64,000 bases of DNA from GYS-P2D sp964414425 (GCA_964414425.1 CAYPWL010000013.1:1-64000), one strand, 5' to 3'; positions 35,941-45,824 are shown, counted from the first letter of the stretch. A program made the numbers and translations. Notes: generated by a model not told the origin, from the sequence alone.

Positions 35941-36711
35941 ATGGCTAAGTCGATCTATTTTTTTGATAGTGGCGTTGGAGGCTTAACTGTGTTGCACCAT
36001 GCTATGCGGATGATGCCCTATGAACATTACACCTATTATGCGGATGTGGAGCACGCCCCATATGGACAAAAGTCTCCTCAAAAGGTTAAGAGTATTGTAC
36101 TTAGTGCGTTCGCAAGATTCAATCCTGATAAGATCAAAGCCTGTGTAGTCGCCTGCAATACTGCTACAAGCATTGTCATTAAGGATCTAAGAGCACTGTA
36201 TGATTATCCGATCATAGGGATGGAGCCAGCTATTAAACCAGCTAAAGAGATTGCAGATGGTAAAAAGATCATCATCCTCGCTACAACGCTCACCCTAAAA
36301 GAGGAAAAACTTAAGCGATTGATACGGGATCTTGATATAGAAGATCAAGTGATCTTCATGCCAGCTCCCGATCTGGTTCTTTCCGCTGAGGAATTTGTAT
36401 TTGACTCAGATCAACTACGAGAGTTGATGATGGAAAAAATGGCGGGTATAGACTTGTCTGATATTGGTGCTCTTGTCTTGGGTTGTACTCACTTCATTTA
36501 CTTCAAACCTATGCTCACGAGTCTTTTGCCTGATCATATAAAGCTGGTAGATGGCAATGCAGGAACTGTGAGAAGATTAAGCAACTTGATCACACCAACA
36601 GAAAAATCCAGCTATGATCCTTTAGACTGTATTTTATCAGGGCATCGTATCGATTGTGAATTTGTAATACCTTATCTTAACTATTGCAATAAACACGAAC
36701 TAAACCACTGA
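35941..36711 (+). CDS. murI: Glutamate racemase
   Basis: Makes D-glutamate for peptidoglycan. A 256-aa protein with the aspartate/glutamate racemase signatures FFDSGVGGLTVL (D9, S10), HAPYGQKS, the first catalytic cysteine C72 in VVACNTATSIV and the second, C182, in LVLGCTHF. Starts 10 bases after the SulP stop and ends 4 bases before the OsmC start, so pafA, sulP, murI, osmC and the oxidoreductase may be one long transcript. Confidence 0.95.
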   Translation: MAKSIYFFDSGVGGLTVLHHAMRMMPYEHYTYYADVEHAPYGQKSPQKVKSIVLSAFARFNPDKIKACVVACNTATSIVIKDLRALYDYPIIGMEPAIKPAKEIADGKKIIILATTLTLKEEKLKRLIRDLDIEDQVIFMPAPDLVLSAEEFVFDSDQLRELMMEKMAGIDLSDIGALVLGCTHFIYFKPMLTSLLPDHIKLVDGNAGTVRRLSNLITPTEKSSYDPLDCILSGHRIDCEFVIPYLNYCNKHELNH

Positions 36712-36715
36712 ATCA

Positions 36716-37192
36716 ATGAAGGAACATCGTTACGATATTAAATTGAAATGGACTGGAAATCTTGGGGCTGGAACTAAGAAATATGAAGGTTACAGCAGAG
36801 ATTATATTGTAAGCTCAGAGGAGAAGCCTGATATCAAAGGTTCATCCGAATCTTCTTTTCGGGGTGATGATACTCGTTATAATCCTGAGGAGCTGTTGCT
36901 CTCATCCATATCAAGTTGTCATATGTTATGGTATCTACATCTCTGCTCAAATCATGATATCGTTGTAACCAGTTATCATGATCATCCTGTCGCTACTATG
37001 ATAGAAAAAGATGATGGTTCTGGAGCATTTGAGCAAGTTGTATTAAGGCCAGAGATTGTCATCTCAGAAGGCAGCAATAAAGCTATGGCAAAAACCCTGC
37101 ATAACGTTGCACACAAGATGTGCTTCATTGCCAATAGCTGCAACTTTGAAATACTGCAAGAGCCAATTATACGAGTTAATGCAAAAGCCTAA
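36716..37192 (+). CDS. OsmC-family peroxiredoxin-like protein
   Basis: A 158-aa OsmC/Ohr superfamily protein, which reduces organic hydroperoxides with a pair of cysteines. The two redox cysteines are C68 in LLSSISSCHMLWYL and C136 in HKMCFIANSC, in the usual positions; C142 is extra. The N-terminal strand includes KWTGNLGAGTKKYEGYSRDY. It overlaps the next gene by 14 bases. Whether it acts on lipid or thiol peroxides is not known. Confidence 0.9.
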   Translation: MKEHRYDIKLKWTGNLGAGTKKYEGYSRDYIVSSEEKPDIKGSSESSFRGDDTRYNPEELLLSSISSCHMLWYLHLCSNHDIVVTSYHDHPVATMIEKDDGSGAFEQVVLRPEIVISEGSNKAMAKTLHNVAHKMCFIANSCNFEILQEPIIRVNAKA

Positions 37193-38171
37193 TCGACAAG
37201 TCAGGTGGGGTATCCTCGGACCAGGACGGATAGCGCATAAGTTCTGCACAGACTTATTAAAAGTCCGTGATGCCGAGATCATGGCTGTAGGTTCGAGATC
37301 TCTTGATCGCGCACAGTCCTTCGCACAACAATATAACATCCCACATGCTTATGGCAGCTATGAGGATCTGATGCAATCTGACGAGATAGATGTCATCTAT
37401 ATAGCTACTCCACATAATTCACATAGGACTAATACGCTCGGATGCCTGTCGCATGGTAAGCACGTCCTATGTGAGAAACCCATGGGGATCAATTCAGCCG
37501 AGGTATCTGAGATGATCCGAACTGCGCGGTCGAGTAACCTTTTTCTAATGGAGGCGCTCTGGACGGCGTTTTTCCCAGCCATAGCGAAAGTAAAAGAGCT
37601 TATCGTTGATGGGGCTATCGGCCCAATTAAAATGATTGAAGCCGATTTTGGTTTTACCGCTTCTGTGGCTGCTACACACCGCCTGTACAATCCGACTCTT
37701 GCGGGAGGAGCATTGTTAGATATAGGTATTTATCCTGTTTTTCTTGCACATCTACTCAAGGGTAATCCTGATCAAATCAATGCACAAGCAAGTATGACTG
37801 ATACCGGAGTAGATGGTAGCACAGCAATCCAGATGTTGTGGGCTGATGGTACTCATGCAGTGCTTAGCTCTACCATATTAGCGGATACACCAATAATAGC
37901 TACCATATCAGGGCCAAAAGGATACATCCAACTACATCGTAGATGGCATGAATGCAGAGAAGTTTCCCTATTCAATAAATCAGGCAGGGTTAATAGTTGG
38001 AGCTTCCCAGATGAATATATCGGATACGCCTATGAGATTGAAGAAGTACACAGATGTCTTAGGGTTGGGCGTCAGGAATCAGATGTGCTCCCCAATCAGT
38101 TTAGCCTTGACTTAATCGAGAGTTTAGACGAAATCCGTAGACTGATCGGATTGAAGTATCCTACAGAATAG
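37179..38171 (+). CDS. Gfo/Idh/MocA-family NAD(P)-dependent oxidoreductase
   Basis: The start is set at the ATG at 37179 because the Rossmann fold begins right after it (VRWGILGPGRIAHKF); upstream codons in the frame overlap the OsmC gene. About 330 aa. Motifs: EVIYIATPHNSH-like stretch (DVIYIATPHNSHRTN), HVLCEKPMG with the catalytic lysine, and GGALLDIGIYPVFLAHLL. The family oxidises sugars, dihydrodiols or inositols; the closest feel is to trans-dihydrodiol/D-xylose dehydrogenase-type members, but the substrate is unassigned. It overlaps osmC by 14 bases. Confidence 0.92.
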   Translation: MQKPNRQVRWGILGPGRIAHKFCTDLLKVRDAEIMAVGSRSLDRAQSFAQQYNIPHAYGSYEDLMQSDEIDVIYIATPHNSHRTNTLGCLSHGKHVLCEKPMGINSAEVSEMIRTARSSNLFLMEALWTAFFPAIAKVKELIVDGAIGPIKMIEADFGFTASVAATHRLYNPTLAGGALLDIGIYPVFLAHLLKGNPDQINAQASMTDTGVDGSTAIQMLWADGTHAVLSSTILADTPIIATISGPKGYIQLHRRWHECREVSLFNKSGRVNSWSFPDEYIGYAYEIEEVHRCLRVGRQESDVLPNQFSLDLIESLDEIRRLIGLKYPTE

Positions 38172-38182
38172 ATTAAACCAAT

Positions 38183-38713
38183 ATGGCTCAATGCATCATA
38201 TGCCTTAAAGAGCACCATGCTGAAACAGTCGAGCATATCGTACCTCGCTCGTTAGGTAATATCCATTATATACTTGGTAAAGGAAAAGTCTGTAGTAATT
38301 GCAATAATCGTTTCGCTCGATTTGAGCACGATGTCGTAAGTTCTATACCTTTTATGCAAAGACGACTAAGGCTTGGAATTGTCGAAAAGATTCCAGCTGA
38401 TGCAAAGGAATTGCCTAAGGGTTCAATACAACTGTTCCTATTGAAGATATGCTATGAGAGCGTCCATAAGAGTCGATTAAAACTGCTAAAAACGCACCAT
38501 TTAGATCATTTGAGACAAATACTACTACAGGCTAAGTTAGATAAAGTTTACCCTATTGATCAAGGGTACATCCCTATTAAGAGATTGCCACAGTTACTGG
38601 ATCATTGGCGTTTGAGAGGCGCAGGTATCCAATTGTATTTGGATGAGGAGCATCGTAATCAGCTCATGTTTACTTTTCGCTACTTGGATATGAGATTTAC
38701 TATTGGGGTATAA
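38183..38713 (+). CDS. HNH-type zinc-binding nuclease-like protein
   Basis: A 176-aa protein starting with a zinc knuckle (C4, C7 in MAQCIICLKEHH), then the histidine motif ETVEHIVPRSLGN (H18), a second pair C37/C40 and asparagines N41/N42 (KVCSNCNNRFARFE). This is the HNH-5-like arrangement of putative endonucleases. The C-terminal two thirds are helical and basic with no known domain. No toxin-antitoxin, restriction or phage partner is next to it, so its job is unknown. It is 11 bases after the oxidoreductase gene. Confidence 0.75.
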   Translation: MAQCIICLKEHHAETVEHIVPRSLGNIHYILGKGKVCSNCNNRFARFEHDVVSSIPFMQRRLRLGIVEKIPADAKELPKGSIQLFLLKICYESVHKSRLKLLKTHHLDHLRQILLQAKLDKVYPIDQGYIPIKRLPQLLDHWRLRGAGIQLYLDEEHRNQLMFTFRYLDMRFTIGV

Positions 38714-38734
38714 AAAAAGCCGCCTTCCGGCGGC
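38712..38734 (-). terminator. Intrinsic terminator on the minus strand
   Basis: GCCGCC-TTCC-GGCGGC (38719-38734) with a run of seven T on the minus strand (38718-38712). It points away from the FMN-reductase gene, which ends 145 bases upstream of it on that strand. Confidence 0.85.
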
Positions 38735-38736
38735 TC

Positions 38737-38763
38737 ATAACCTGTCTTGATTCAATAGGTTAT
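38737..38763 (-). other. Additional hairpin directly before the minus-strand terminator
   Basis: ATAACCT (38737-38743) and AGGTTAT (38757-38763) form a 7-bp stem with a 13-base loop, only two bases from the terminator stem. The pair of hairpins would form the 3' end of a structured 3' UTR or of a short independent RNA. Confidence 0.45.
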
Positions 38764-38879
38764 TATAATAGTTGGGGTACCATTATTAATATCTAATTAT
38801 GGCATACAATGTATTGAGTATATGCCTGAAATACAGAAACGTTTACCGTTATGCAAGGCAATTGACGAAGAAGTATAGG

Positions 38880-39416
38880 CTAAACCCCGAGAAAAGCATC
38901 TATTTGCTCTGAAATTACATCGATTGTTCCTTGATCTGTAAGCTTGCCGTCTTTTACAAGTTCGTCGACTTTAGAGATGGGAATTTTATTCTTGAACACA
39001 TCCACTTTGAGGTAATTGAGATAGTTCGTAAGTGTATCTAATCCACGTAGGTTACCCGATCGCCCAGCGGATACGCCTGTCAGGCAGGCCTGCTTACCCC
39101 ACCATGACTTCGTGATATCACTACAATCCATCATGAGCTTAAAGATGCCTGGAATCCCGCCGTTATATTCAGGTATTACAATGATATACTTGTCTGTTGG
39201 AACTAAGTACTGTTCTTGAAACTTGACAAAGTCAGCACTGCGATTATAGTACATATCTGGAGAGATGATATCTCTGGGGATATCCTTGAGATCACATAAC
39301 TGATGTGGGACCTTACGCTCATTAAGTAAATTCTCATACGTGGCGGCAACAGCTCTTGTTGTACCGCTTTCGGCATTAGTTCCTACTATTATTGTGATTA
39401 TCTTGTTGTGATCCAC
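38880..39416 (-). CDS. NADPH-dependent FMN reductase (NAD(P)H quinone reductase type)
   Basis: A 178-aa flavodoxin-like oxidoreductase. The FMN-binding loop near the start reads VGTNAESGTTRAVA, the middle has the family hallmark IVIPEYNGGIPGIFK, followed by TGVSAGRSGNLRGLD. Such enzymes reduce FMN, quinones, azo dyes or chromate with NADPH. It is a single gene on the minus strand, with a terminator further downstream at 38734-38712. Confidence 0.9.
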   Translation of the reverse strand: MDHNKIITIIVGTNAESGTTRAVAATYENLLNERKVPHQLCDLKDIPRDIISPDMYYNRSADFVKFQEQYLVPTDKYIIVIPEYNGGIPGIFKLMMDCSDITKSWWGKQACLTGVSAGRSGNLRGLDTLTNYLNYLKVDVFKNKIPISKVDELVKDGKLTDQGTIDVISEQIDAFLGV

Positions 39417-39465
39417 TCGCTATATTTTATTGACTGTGGTAGTATCAGATGATCTTGGTGAGTGA

Positions 39466-40062
39466 TTAGTTGCGCACAGTTCCAGAGAGTACGCTAACCT
39501 TACTATTAAATGGGTTTCCTGCCATCCTACGGTATGACACTATCTGACCTACATGCCATAACGAGTCTGAAATAGGCCCGTTAATCGCATACCAAAAATC
39601 AAATCTTCGCTCAGAGTCCCCACGCTTAAAGATGATCGCCATGTCCGTCATATCCTCGTCAGTAGAATTATTAAGTATCATGCGTGCCTCATATAGTTTA
39701 CATAATACCAGGAGTCGCTTAGCATGATAGTCAATATCCCCATGATCAGCTGCGCCATTTGCTCGACCGTGAACAGCATTGAGTATCACACTTGACAATC
39801 CTAATATATGGTCCAAAGTCTCCCCTATTCCACGAGTATCTTCAGTTGGTTTAAACAAATAATCTTCATCAGACAGATCGTGAGTTCCCCAGTAAAATCT
39901 AAATCCTAATCCATCAATCATACGTACAGCAACAGTATGTGCCTCGTATGACTCAGGAGTCTCTGAGATGTTAGCGAAGAATTCTTGATAAGCTTTGTCT
40001 TCTTGTCCAGATATCATAATCGGAAGGAATGTTATAGCGACGAGTAGTAAAAAGTATCTCAT
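39466..40062 (-). CDS. Secreted DinB-like protein
   Basis: The start is set at the ATG at 40062, which gives a signal peptide (MRYFLLLVAITFLPIMISGQ); the frame is open to 40188 but the extra residues do not look like protein. About 198 aa. The mature part is helical and resembles the DinB/YfiT metal-binding four-helix fold, with histidines in ETLDHILGL and SLWHVGQIVSYRRMAGNP at the expected places. Function unknown; bacterial homologues are often thiol transferases, but a secreted form has no assigned role. The gene ahead is the M23 lipoprotein. Confidence 0.72.
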   Translation of the reverse strand: MRYFLLLVAITFLPIMISGQEDKAYQEFFANISETPESYEAHTVAVRMIDGLGFRFYWGTHDLSDEDYLFKPTEDTRGIGETLDHILGLSSVILNAVHGRANGAADHGDIDYHAKRLLVLCKLYEARMILNNSTDEDMTDMAIIFKRGDSERRFDFWYAINGPISDSLWHVGQIVSYRRMAGNPFNSKVSVLSGTVRN

Positions 40063-40172
40063 AAATAAAAATTCATTTGTAAGGTAATGCACTGACGCAC
40101 ATATCAATTGATAATTGTATAATTCTATTTCTTCGAATGTGTTCTGGGTTAGCTTAGAATAGATAGACCTTA

Positions 40173-41504
40173 TTATATCTCGACCCATCCTTGGGCACCA
40201 TTCTGCAACTCACAAAAACTGATTGCTCCTGCCCGAGCGAGAATTTTTAATGTGCTACCCTCCGGTATAATATCAGACCGAGCAATATCTGTATCAGGCT
40301 TATCATATAAATTGATCTCATCCTTGAGCGTAATCCTTTGTATGGGTCTATCGAGCGGATCGATATGATCGTAAAACACATAACTCACCTGCCCGGTAAC
40401 CTTCTTTACCTTATAGTATGTAGACGTGATACCGATCACTTTGGCGTATTCATTATGACTCATGAACTGATTCAATCGACGACTATATAGATTCCTATTT
40501 ATCCCATCGGGGTTATCTATTCTGACGGCTTGATTGAGCCACTTACTGTCTGCTAATATCGAGCTTGGTGTGGACCGTTTTTCGACCACATAAGGAAATG
40601 GATCTATTGCTCCATTTTCATATATACCAAAATGTAAATGTGGATACGTCGTAGACGCATTACCGCTATTGCCATTTGATCCGATCGTATCGCCCCGTTG
40701 GACATAGTCTCCTTCCTCTACATATACTTCTTGGAGATGCGCATAGTATACCGTAAGATCACGCAGTGTGTCTCGAGCCCAGATCACAGTACCACCTAAA
40801 CTTCCCTCTTTCTCTCCAGCAAAAGTAATCTTGCAGTCAGAGACACTGACGATAGGTGTATGTCGCTTAGCGAATATATCTATGCCTTCATGGACTCGCT
40901 TGCCGGCATCTCTGGGCACTCCAAAAAGGCTACCAATATCACGCTCTTCGCCTCCACTTACAGGAAATGCCAAAGAAGGCTCTACTTGAATCTTAAGATT
41001 ATATACACCCGTACGTAATAGTTCGGGCTGCACTCGTAACATCACTGATCCAGCGTGCTGATGCTCGATAATAATAAGATTACTGGATGTATCAGATGAA
41101 GCAATATGTCTCAAAGGCTGGAGTGTATCTGTCACAATCTGAAACAAGTCCATGAACAGGATACCTAAATCTCCTCTTAACTGGGTGATACTGATAGTAG
41201 TCCTTTGACCCTGGTCGATAGAAAATTCATATCCATATGCATCTGTCTCCAGGTCATCAAAATAAAACGTCTCTTGAAATGGAGCTTTGATAGGCACTGG
41301 ATTGGACTGAGCACGCAGATCAGCATCTACCCAATTCTTGTACAATTGAGTATCCCCGATACCAAGATCTACCATTGACTGACTATACGATTGATGGCTG
41401 TCTCTGGGTAGATACTGTGGCTCAATAACAAATGGTTTATCCTCTTTGCAAGCTATCAGCAATGAGGCACACAAAAGCCAAAAACACAGGATTTTAATAT
41501 TCAA
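40173..41504 (-). CDS. M23-family peptidase lipoprotein with C-terminal SH3-like domain
   Basis: A 443-aa lipoprotein (lipobox LIAC, C19) with a LytM/M23 zinc peptidase domain in the middle. The metal and active-site motifs are HEGIDIFAK (His and Asp ligands), YYAHLQ and HLHFG. This family cuts peptidoglycan cross-links or acts as an activator when the site is incomplete; here all motifs are intact. A beta-rich C-terminal segment (IPEGSTLKILARAGAISFCE) looks like an SH3b wall-binding domain. N-terminal residues 50-170 are a beta-rich extension. Confidence 0.88.
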   Translation of the reverse strand: MNIKILCFWLLCASLLIACKEDKPFVIEPQYLPRDSHQSYSQSMVDLGIGDTQLYKNWVDADLRAQSNPVPIKAPFQETFYFDDLETDAYGYEFSIDQGQRTTISITQLRGDLGILFMDLFQIVTDTLQPLRHIASSDTSSNLIIIEHQHAGSVMLRVQPELLRTGVYNLKIQVEPSLAFPVSGGEERDIGSLFGVPRDAGKRVHEGIDIFAKRHTPIVSVSDCKITFAGEKEGSLGGTVIWARDTLRDLTVYYAHLQEVYVEEGDYVQRGDTIGSNGNSGNASTTYPHLHFGIYENGAIDPFPYVVEKRSTPSSILADSKWLNQAVRIDNPDGINRNLYSRRLNQFMSHNEYAKVIGITSTYYKVKKVTGQVSYVFYDHIDPLDRPIQRITLKDEINLYDKPDTDIARSDIIPEGSTLKILARAGAISFCELQNGAQGWVEI

Positions 41505-41549
41505 TCAATTGACAATTATGGGATTAATATGTGAATTTATAGCACTGTT

Positions 41550-42779
41550 CTATTTAGACATTGCAGAGTATACCATCTGACGAAGCCGATTAGCATAGAA
41601 GTCCGTGTATGGCCATGACTGCGTCATTAGTATGGCTACTAAGTCCTCTTGTGGATCTACGAAGAAATATGTGTTGAAAGCTCCACCCCAATAATATGCT
41701 CCTTCTGAACCACTTAGTTTACTTTGACCTAAGTCAGTACGCACTCCAAATCCAAGACCGAATCCATTACCTGGTCTAAAGACCATTTCATCCGTCAGAC
41801 TCTCTGTCATCAACTCAATAGTTTTAGGGCTCACGATACGTGCACCATTGTAGCTGCCCCCATTGAGGAGCATTTTAGAAAATTTCATGTAATCCCCAGC
41901 AGAACAGAACAAGCCGTGAGTCCCTCCAAAAACAGTATTCCCTTGTAGTGGGCTCCATTGAGGCACGGGAGTCAACTCGCCAGCTTCGCTCATCATATGT
42001 AAACCAACTACTTGATCTACATGCTGGTCCTTGACATTGTATCCTGCAGTAGTCATCCCAAGTGGGTCAAATATCACCTCTTGTAGATATTGCTCAGCAC
42101 TTTTATCAGTTAGGATCTCGATGAGGTAAGCTAACACATCTGGAGAAGCACTGTAGTTCCACTGCTCACCTGGTTGACCCATAAGAGGATAAGACAGCAG
42201 TGCTTTAACTCTCGATTCAATATTTGGATGACCTGGTTGTTCTCGCATCTCGGGATACAGTAATGCAGACAACTTTTGATCATATTCATTTGGTCCAAGA
42301 CCATGAGAGAATCCTGCCGTATGCGATAGTAAGTGCCAGATTTCTATAGGTCTTGCCAGATCAACATACTCTACTCCGGTAGGGGCACCATCCTCACCAG
42401 TCTGTAGTTGGATTACCTTGAGATTCTCAAACTCCGGTATATACTTAGACACGGGGTCTGTCAAGCTAAAATGCCCTTGCTCGTACAAAGTCATGAATGC
42501 AATCGAGATAATAGGCTTAGTCATAGACTGGATGTAGAACAATTTATCCGAGGTCATAGGGGATTGATCACCTAAGCTATTGTATCCAAATGATTGATCA
42601 TGTACAAGCTTATCTCCGTGACTGACTAAACTCACCGCTCCAGCAATTTTACCTTGAGCTATATGATCTTGTAGGAATGTCTCATAATGACTAAAGTCAA
42701 ATGTTGTCTGTGCATTAAGATTGAGGGTAAAGGCTATCAATAAAATGATAGCGAAATTGAATGGTCTGGAAATGTGCAT
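41550..42779 (-). CDS. Serine hydrolase of the beta-lactamase / class C PBP-like family
   Basis: A 409-aa secreted protein (signal peptide ending near LNAQ). The serine nucleophile motif is SMTK (S85, K88) in FYIQSMTKPIISIAFM. The tyrosine motif is the YSA of WNYSASPDVLAYL. The third motif region near the C-terminus includes GAYYWGGAFNTYFFVDP, as in esterase-type members. Such proteins are esterases, D-aminopeptidases or carboxypeptidases rather than true beta-lactamases; the substrate is unknown. It is 30 bases downstream of the large FAD/Fe-S gene. Confidence 0.9.
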   Translation of the reverse strand: MHISRPFNFAIILLIAFTLNLNAQTTFDFSHYETFLQDHIAQGKIAGAVSLVSHGDKLVHDQSFGYNSLGDQSPMTSDKLFYIQSMTKPIISIAFMTLYEQGHFSLTDPVSKYIPEFENLKVIQLQTGEDGAPTGVEYVDLARPIEIWHLLSHTAGFSHGLGPNEYDQKLSALLYPEMREQPGHPNIESRVKALLSYPLMGQPGEQWNYSASPDVLAYLIEILTDKSAEQYLQEVIFDPLGMTTAGYNVKDQHVDQVVGLHMMSEAGELTPVPQWSPLQGNTVFGGTHGLFCSAGDYMKFSKMLLNGGSYNGARIVSPKTIELMTESLTDEMVFRPGNGFGLGFGVRTDLGQSKLSGSEGAYYWGGAFNTYFFVDPQEDLVAILMTQSWPYTDFYANRLRQMVYSAMSK

Positions 42780-42809
42780 GATAGAGAGTTTAGTTTATTC
42801 TGACCAAAT

Positions 42810-45728
42810 TTAACTCTTGAGCGCTTTAAAAAGCAATTCAACGGGGTGATAGCCAATAATATCTGCTAAATCCTTAATCTGATGTCTGCACGATGTTCCT
42901 GGCGCACAAATGAGATGATCTGGCTCAGCAGATCTTAGTGCTGGCAGTAGTACCAAATCTGCGACTTGCTTGCTGACTTCAAAATGCTCCTTTTCATAAC
43001 CAAATGATCCGGCCATACCGCAGCATCCACTGGGTATGAGCTCAACGTGATGACCATCAGGGATCGATAACATCGTGATGGTATCTGCGATATCACACAA
43101 GGCCTTCTGATGGCAATGACCATGGAGCTTTATATGAGCAGTCTTATCCTCAAACTGCTCAGGCCTAATACGCCCTGCATGATACTCACGAGCGATAAAC
43201 TCATCAATAGTCAAGGTCCGTGTCTTTAATTGTTGAGCTTGCGACTGTAAGTGCTCACCGACAATCAATGGATACTCATCTCTAAAGCTCAATATTGCCG
43301 ACGGCTCTATACCTATCAGTGGGACCTCATCTGATACTAATTTACCCAACACTTCCACATTGTGCTCGGCATGTTTTTTAGCCTTATGAAGCATCCCCTT
43401 GGAGAATGCGGCTCTGCCACTCTCTTGGTGATCCACAACAGACACTTTATAATTGAGTGCTACGAGTAATTGAATTGTTTGGATGCCAATCTGAGTCTCG
43501 TTGTAGTTGCTGAACTCATCTACGAATAGGATCACTCGCCCTATCGCACTTACTGGCGCAACGTAATGCTTCTGATACCACTTACGGACAGAAACACTGT
43601 CCATCTTAGGTAATGATCGGGATGGGTGGACTCCAATCAACATTTTGGACAAGCTCGAGAAGCTGCCAGACACACCCAAGTTATAAAGCCATGGAGCTAT
43701 AGAACCGATCTTATTTAAATCATTGATGTGCCCAAATACTCGTGACCTTAGCGGACGCCGATGATCCTTATAATACTGATGTTGAAACTCGGCTTTCATC
43801 ATCGTCATATTAACATTAGAAGGGCACTCTGAGGTACACCCTTTGCATGACAAGCAGAGATCAAGCACCTCTTTTATCTCCTCATGATCAAAGACGTTTT
43901 CCTTAGTACTCCGAGTCAAGTACTCCCTTAGGATATTAGCACGTGCTCGAGTAGAATCTCGCTCATTGCGAGTAGCCTGATAGCTGGGACACATCGTACC
44001 TCCGGATAGAGGCAGCTTGCGGCAATCCCCCGAGCCATTGCATTTTTCGACTGCACGCAACATGCCATCTGTCCCCTTAAAATCAAATATCGTTTCGATC
44101 TCTCGAGTCTCCTGATCCTCATCATAACGCAGCGACTCGTTCATCGGATCGGCATCTAATATCTTCCCTCTGTTAAATATGTTATTAGGATCCCAGACTG
44201 CCTTAAGCTCTTGATAGAATTGATAAATCTCTTCGCCTACCATCATAGGGATAAATGGCGCCCTCACTCTACCATCTCCATGCTCCCCGCTCAGTGAGCC
44301 CTTATATTTCTTCACCAGTTCGGCAGTATCTCTGCTGATCTCGTAGAACTGTTTGCGATCCTCAGATTTCTTTAAGTCTAAGATCGGTCGCAGGTGAATC
44401 TCTCCGGCTCCGGCATGGGCATAGTGCACGGATCGCTGACCATAAGTGTCAAGCATCTTGTTGAAGTCTGCGATATACTCTGGCAGATCATCAAGAGCCA
44501 CAGCTGTATCCTCAATGCATGCAACAGCCTTAGCATCTCCCTTTATATTAGCCAGTAGGCCTAGTCCTGCAGATCGCAGTTGCCACACTTTACTGGTATT
44601 AGCCCCATGAACTATCGGAAAGGCATAGCCCATACTATGTGACTTGAGATCTGCAATTATCTCTGCGCACTGTCTATGTAGGTCATCTGGCTTATCAGAT
44701 CTGACATCTAACAATAAGATCGCTTCTGGATCTCCCTCAACGAAGAAGCGATTCGCATTCTGAAGATCATTCTCCTTGGTACAATCTAATATGATCTTGT
44801 CCATGAGCTCACACGCATAAAGTTGATGCTTCATGGCAACTTGAGTAGCGCGGAGACTCTCATCAATAGTAGCACAATGCACTGCGATCACCGCCTGATG
44901 AGCGGGTGGCACTACGTCAAGTTGAATCTTAACTTCAGTAATGAACATTAACGTACCTTCTGATCCACAGATGAGCTTAGCAATATTATATGGTGCCCCC
45001 GACTCATTGAAGGCATCTGAAGCTGCCAGCACATCTAAGGCATAACCTGTATTACGTCTATGTATGGAGGTCTTAGGGTAGTTATCTTCTATAGTCTGTC
45101 GGAACGCATCATCCGATAGTGATTGATGTAGATGAACTCGAATTGCAGCTTCTAAATCGTTGCCTTGAGTGCTATTATTATTCTCAGCACTAAATGTTAC
45201 GATTGATCCGTCACTTAGCACGCCCTTAACCTCAATGATCTTATCACGAGTTGTGCCGTAAACGATGGAGTTAGTACCTGCAGAATTATTACCCACCATG
45301 CCCCCTATGGTAGCTCTTGAAGCCGTGGCTGTAATCGGTCCAAAAAACAATCCAGTATCACTGAGGTGATAATTGAGCTCATTTCGGATAACGCCAGGCT
45401 GAACCAGTGCCCATTTGTCCTGAGTATTGATTTCTATGATCTTGTTGAGATACTTCGAACAGTCTACAATGATACCTTCTCCTACGGTCTGACCCGCCAA
45501 TGAAGTACCTGCTGCTCGAGGCACCAAATAAGTTTTATGTTCATTGGCGAACTTAACAAGCTTAATAATATCACTCTCTGACTTGGGGAAAGCAACGGCT
45601 TGGGGTAACGCTCGATACACGGATGCATCAGTAGCATAGAGCACCTTAATCGTCTCATCATATAACAATTCTCCTTCCAGCTGCTTCGCCAAAAGATCCA
45701 TTGTAGGTTGGGTTATATCAACATTCAT
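42810..45728 (-). CDS. FAD-binding and Fe-S-binding oxidoreductase, GlcD/YdiJ-like
   Basis: A 972-aa fusion. The N-terminal half is an FAD-linked oxidase of the GlcD/D-lactate dehydrogenase type (FVPRAAGTSLAGQTVGEG-like segment LVPRAAGTSLAGQTVGEG, GGMVGNNSAGTNSIVYG, GEHGDGRVRAPFI). The middle has a ferredoxin-like Fe-S site (LSCKGCTSECPSNVNM, with GDCRKLP upstream). The last part is a CCG heterodisulfide-reductase-type domain (HGHCHQKAL, SGCCGMAGSFGYE). The substrate is probably a D-2-hydroxy acid (lactate or 2-hydroxyglutarate), with electrons passed to the quinone pool; this is inferred from the family. It starts 90 bases from the divergent CotH gene. Confidence 0.92.
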   Translation of the reverse strand: MNVDITQPTMDLLAKQLEGELLYDETIKVLYATDASVYRALPQAVAFPKSESDIIKLVKFANEHKTYLVPRAAGTSLAGQTVGEGIIVDCSKYLNKIIEINTQDKWALVQPGVIRNELNYHLSDTGLFFGPITATASRATIGGMVGNNSAGTNSIVYGTTRDKIIEVKGVLSDGSIVTFSAENNNSTQGNDLEAAIRVHLHQSLSDDAFRQTIEDNYPKTSIHRRNTGYALDVLAASDAFNESGAPYNIAKLICGSEGTLMFITEVKIQLDVVPPAHQAVIAVHCATIDESLRATQVAMKHQLYACELMDKIILDCTKENDLQNANRFFVEGDPEAILLLDVRSDKPDDLHRQCAEIIADLKSHSMGYAFPIVHGANTSKVWQLRSAGLGLLANIKGDAKAVACIEDTAVALDDLPEYIADFNKMLDTYGQRSVHYAHAGAGEIHLRPILDLKKSEDRKQFYEISRDTAELVKKYKGSLSGEHGDGRVRAPFIPMMVGEEIYQFYQELKAVWDPNNIFNRGKILDADPMNESLRYDEDQETREIETIFDFKGTDGMLRAVEKCNGSGDCRKLPLSGGTMCPSYQATRNERDSTRARANILREYLTRSTKENVFDHEEIKEVLDLCLSCKGCTSECPSNVNMTMMKAEFQHQYYKDHRRPLRSRVFGHINDLNKIGSIAPWLYNLGVSGSFSSLSKMLIGVHPSRSLPKMDSVSVRKWYQKHYVAPVSAIGRVILFVDEFSNYNETQIGIQTIQLLVALNYKVSVVDHQESGRAAFSKGMLHKAKKHAEHNVEVLGKLVSDEVPLIGIEPSAILSFRDEYPLIVGEHLQSQAQQLKTRTLTIDEFIAREYHAGRIRPEQFEDKTAHIKLHGHCHQKALCDIADTITMLSIPDGHHVELIPSGCCGMAGSFGYEKEHFEVSKQVADLVLLPALRSAEPDHLICAPGTSCRHQIKDLADIIGYHPVELLFKALKS

Positions 45729-45824
45729 AAATACTTAAATCAACCTCGACTCGAATATCATGCTTAGTGAGTATTTTTTATTGATCTTTGCACAAATAAA
45801 CCGATTGAGCAAAGGATCGTGTCA

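Noticed and set aside
41550..42779. Beta-lactamase resistance gene
   Set aside because: SMTK and YSA motifs with an esterase-like C-terminal region fit general serine hydrolases; nothing indicates antibiotic resistance.
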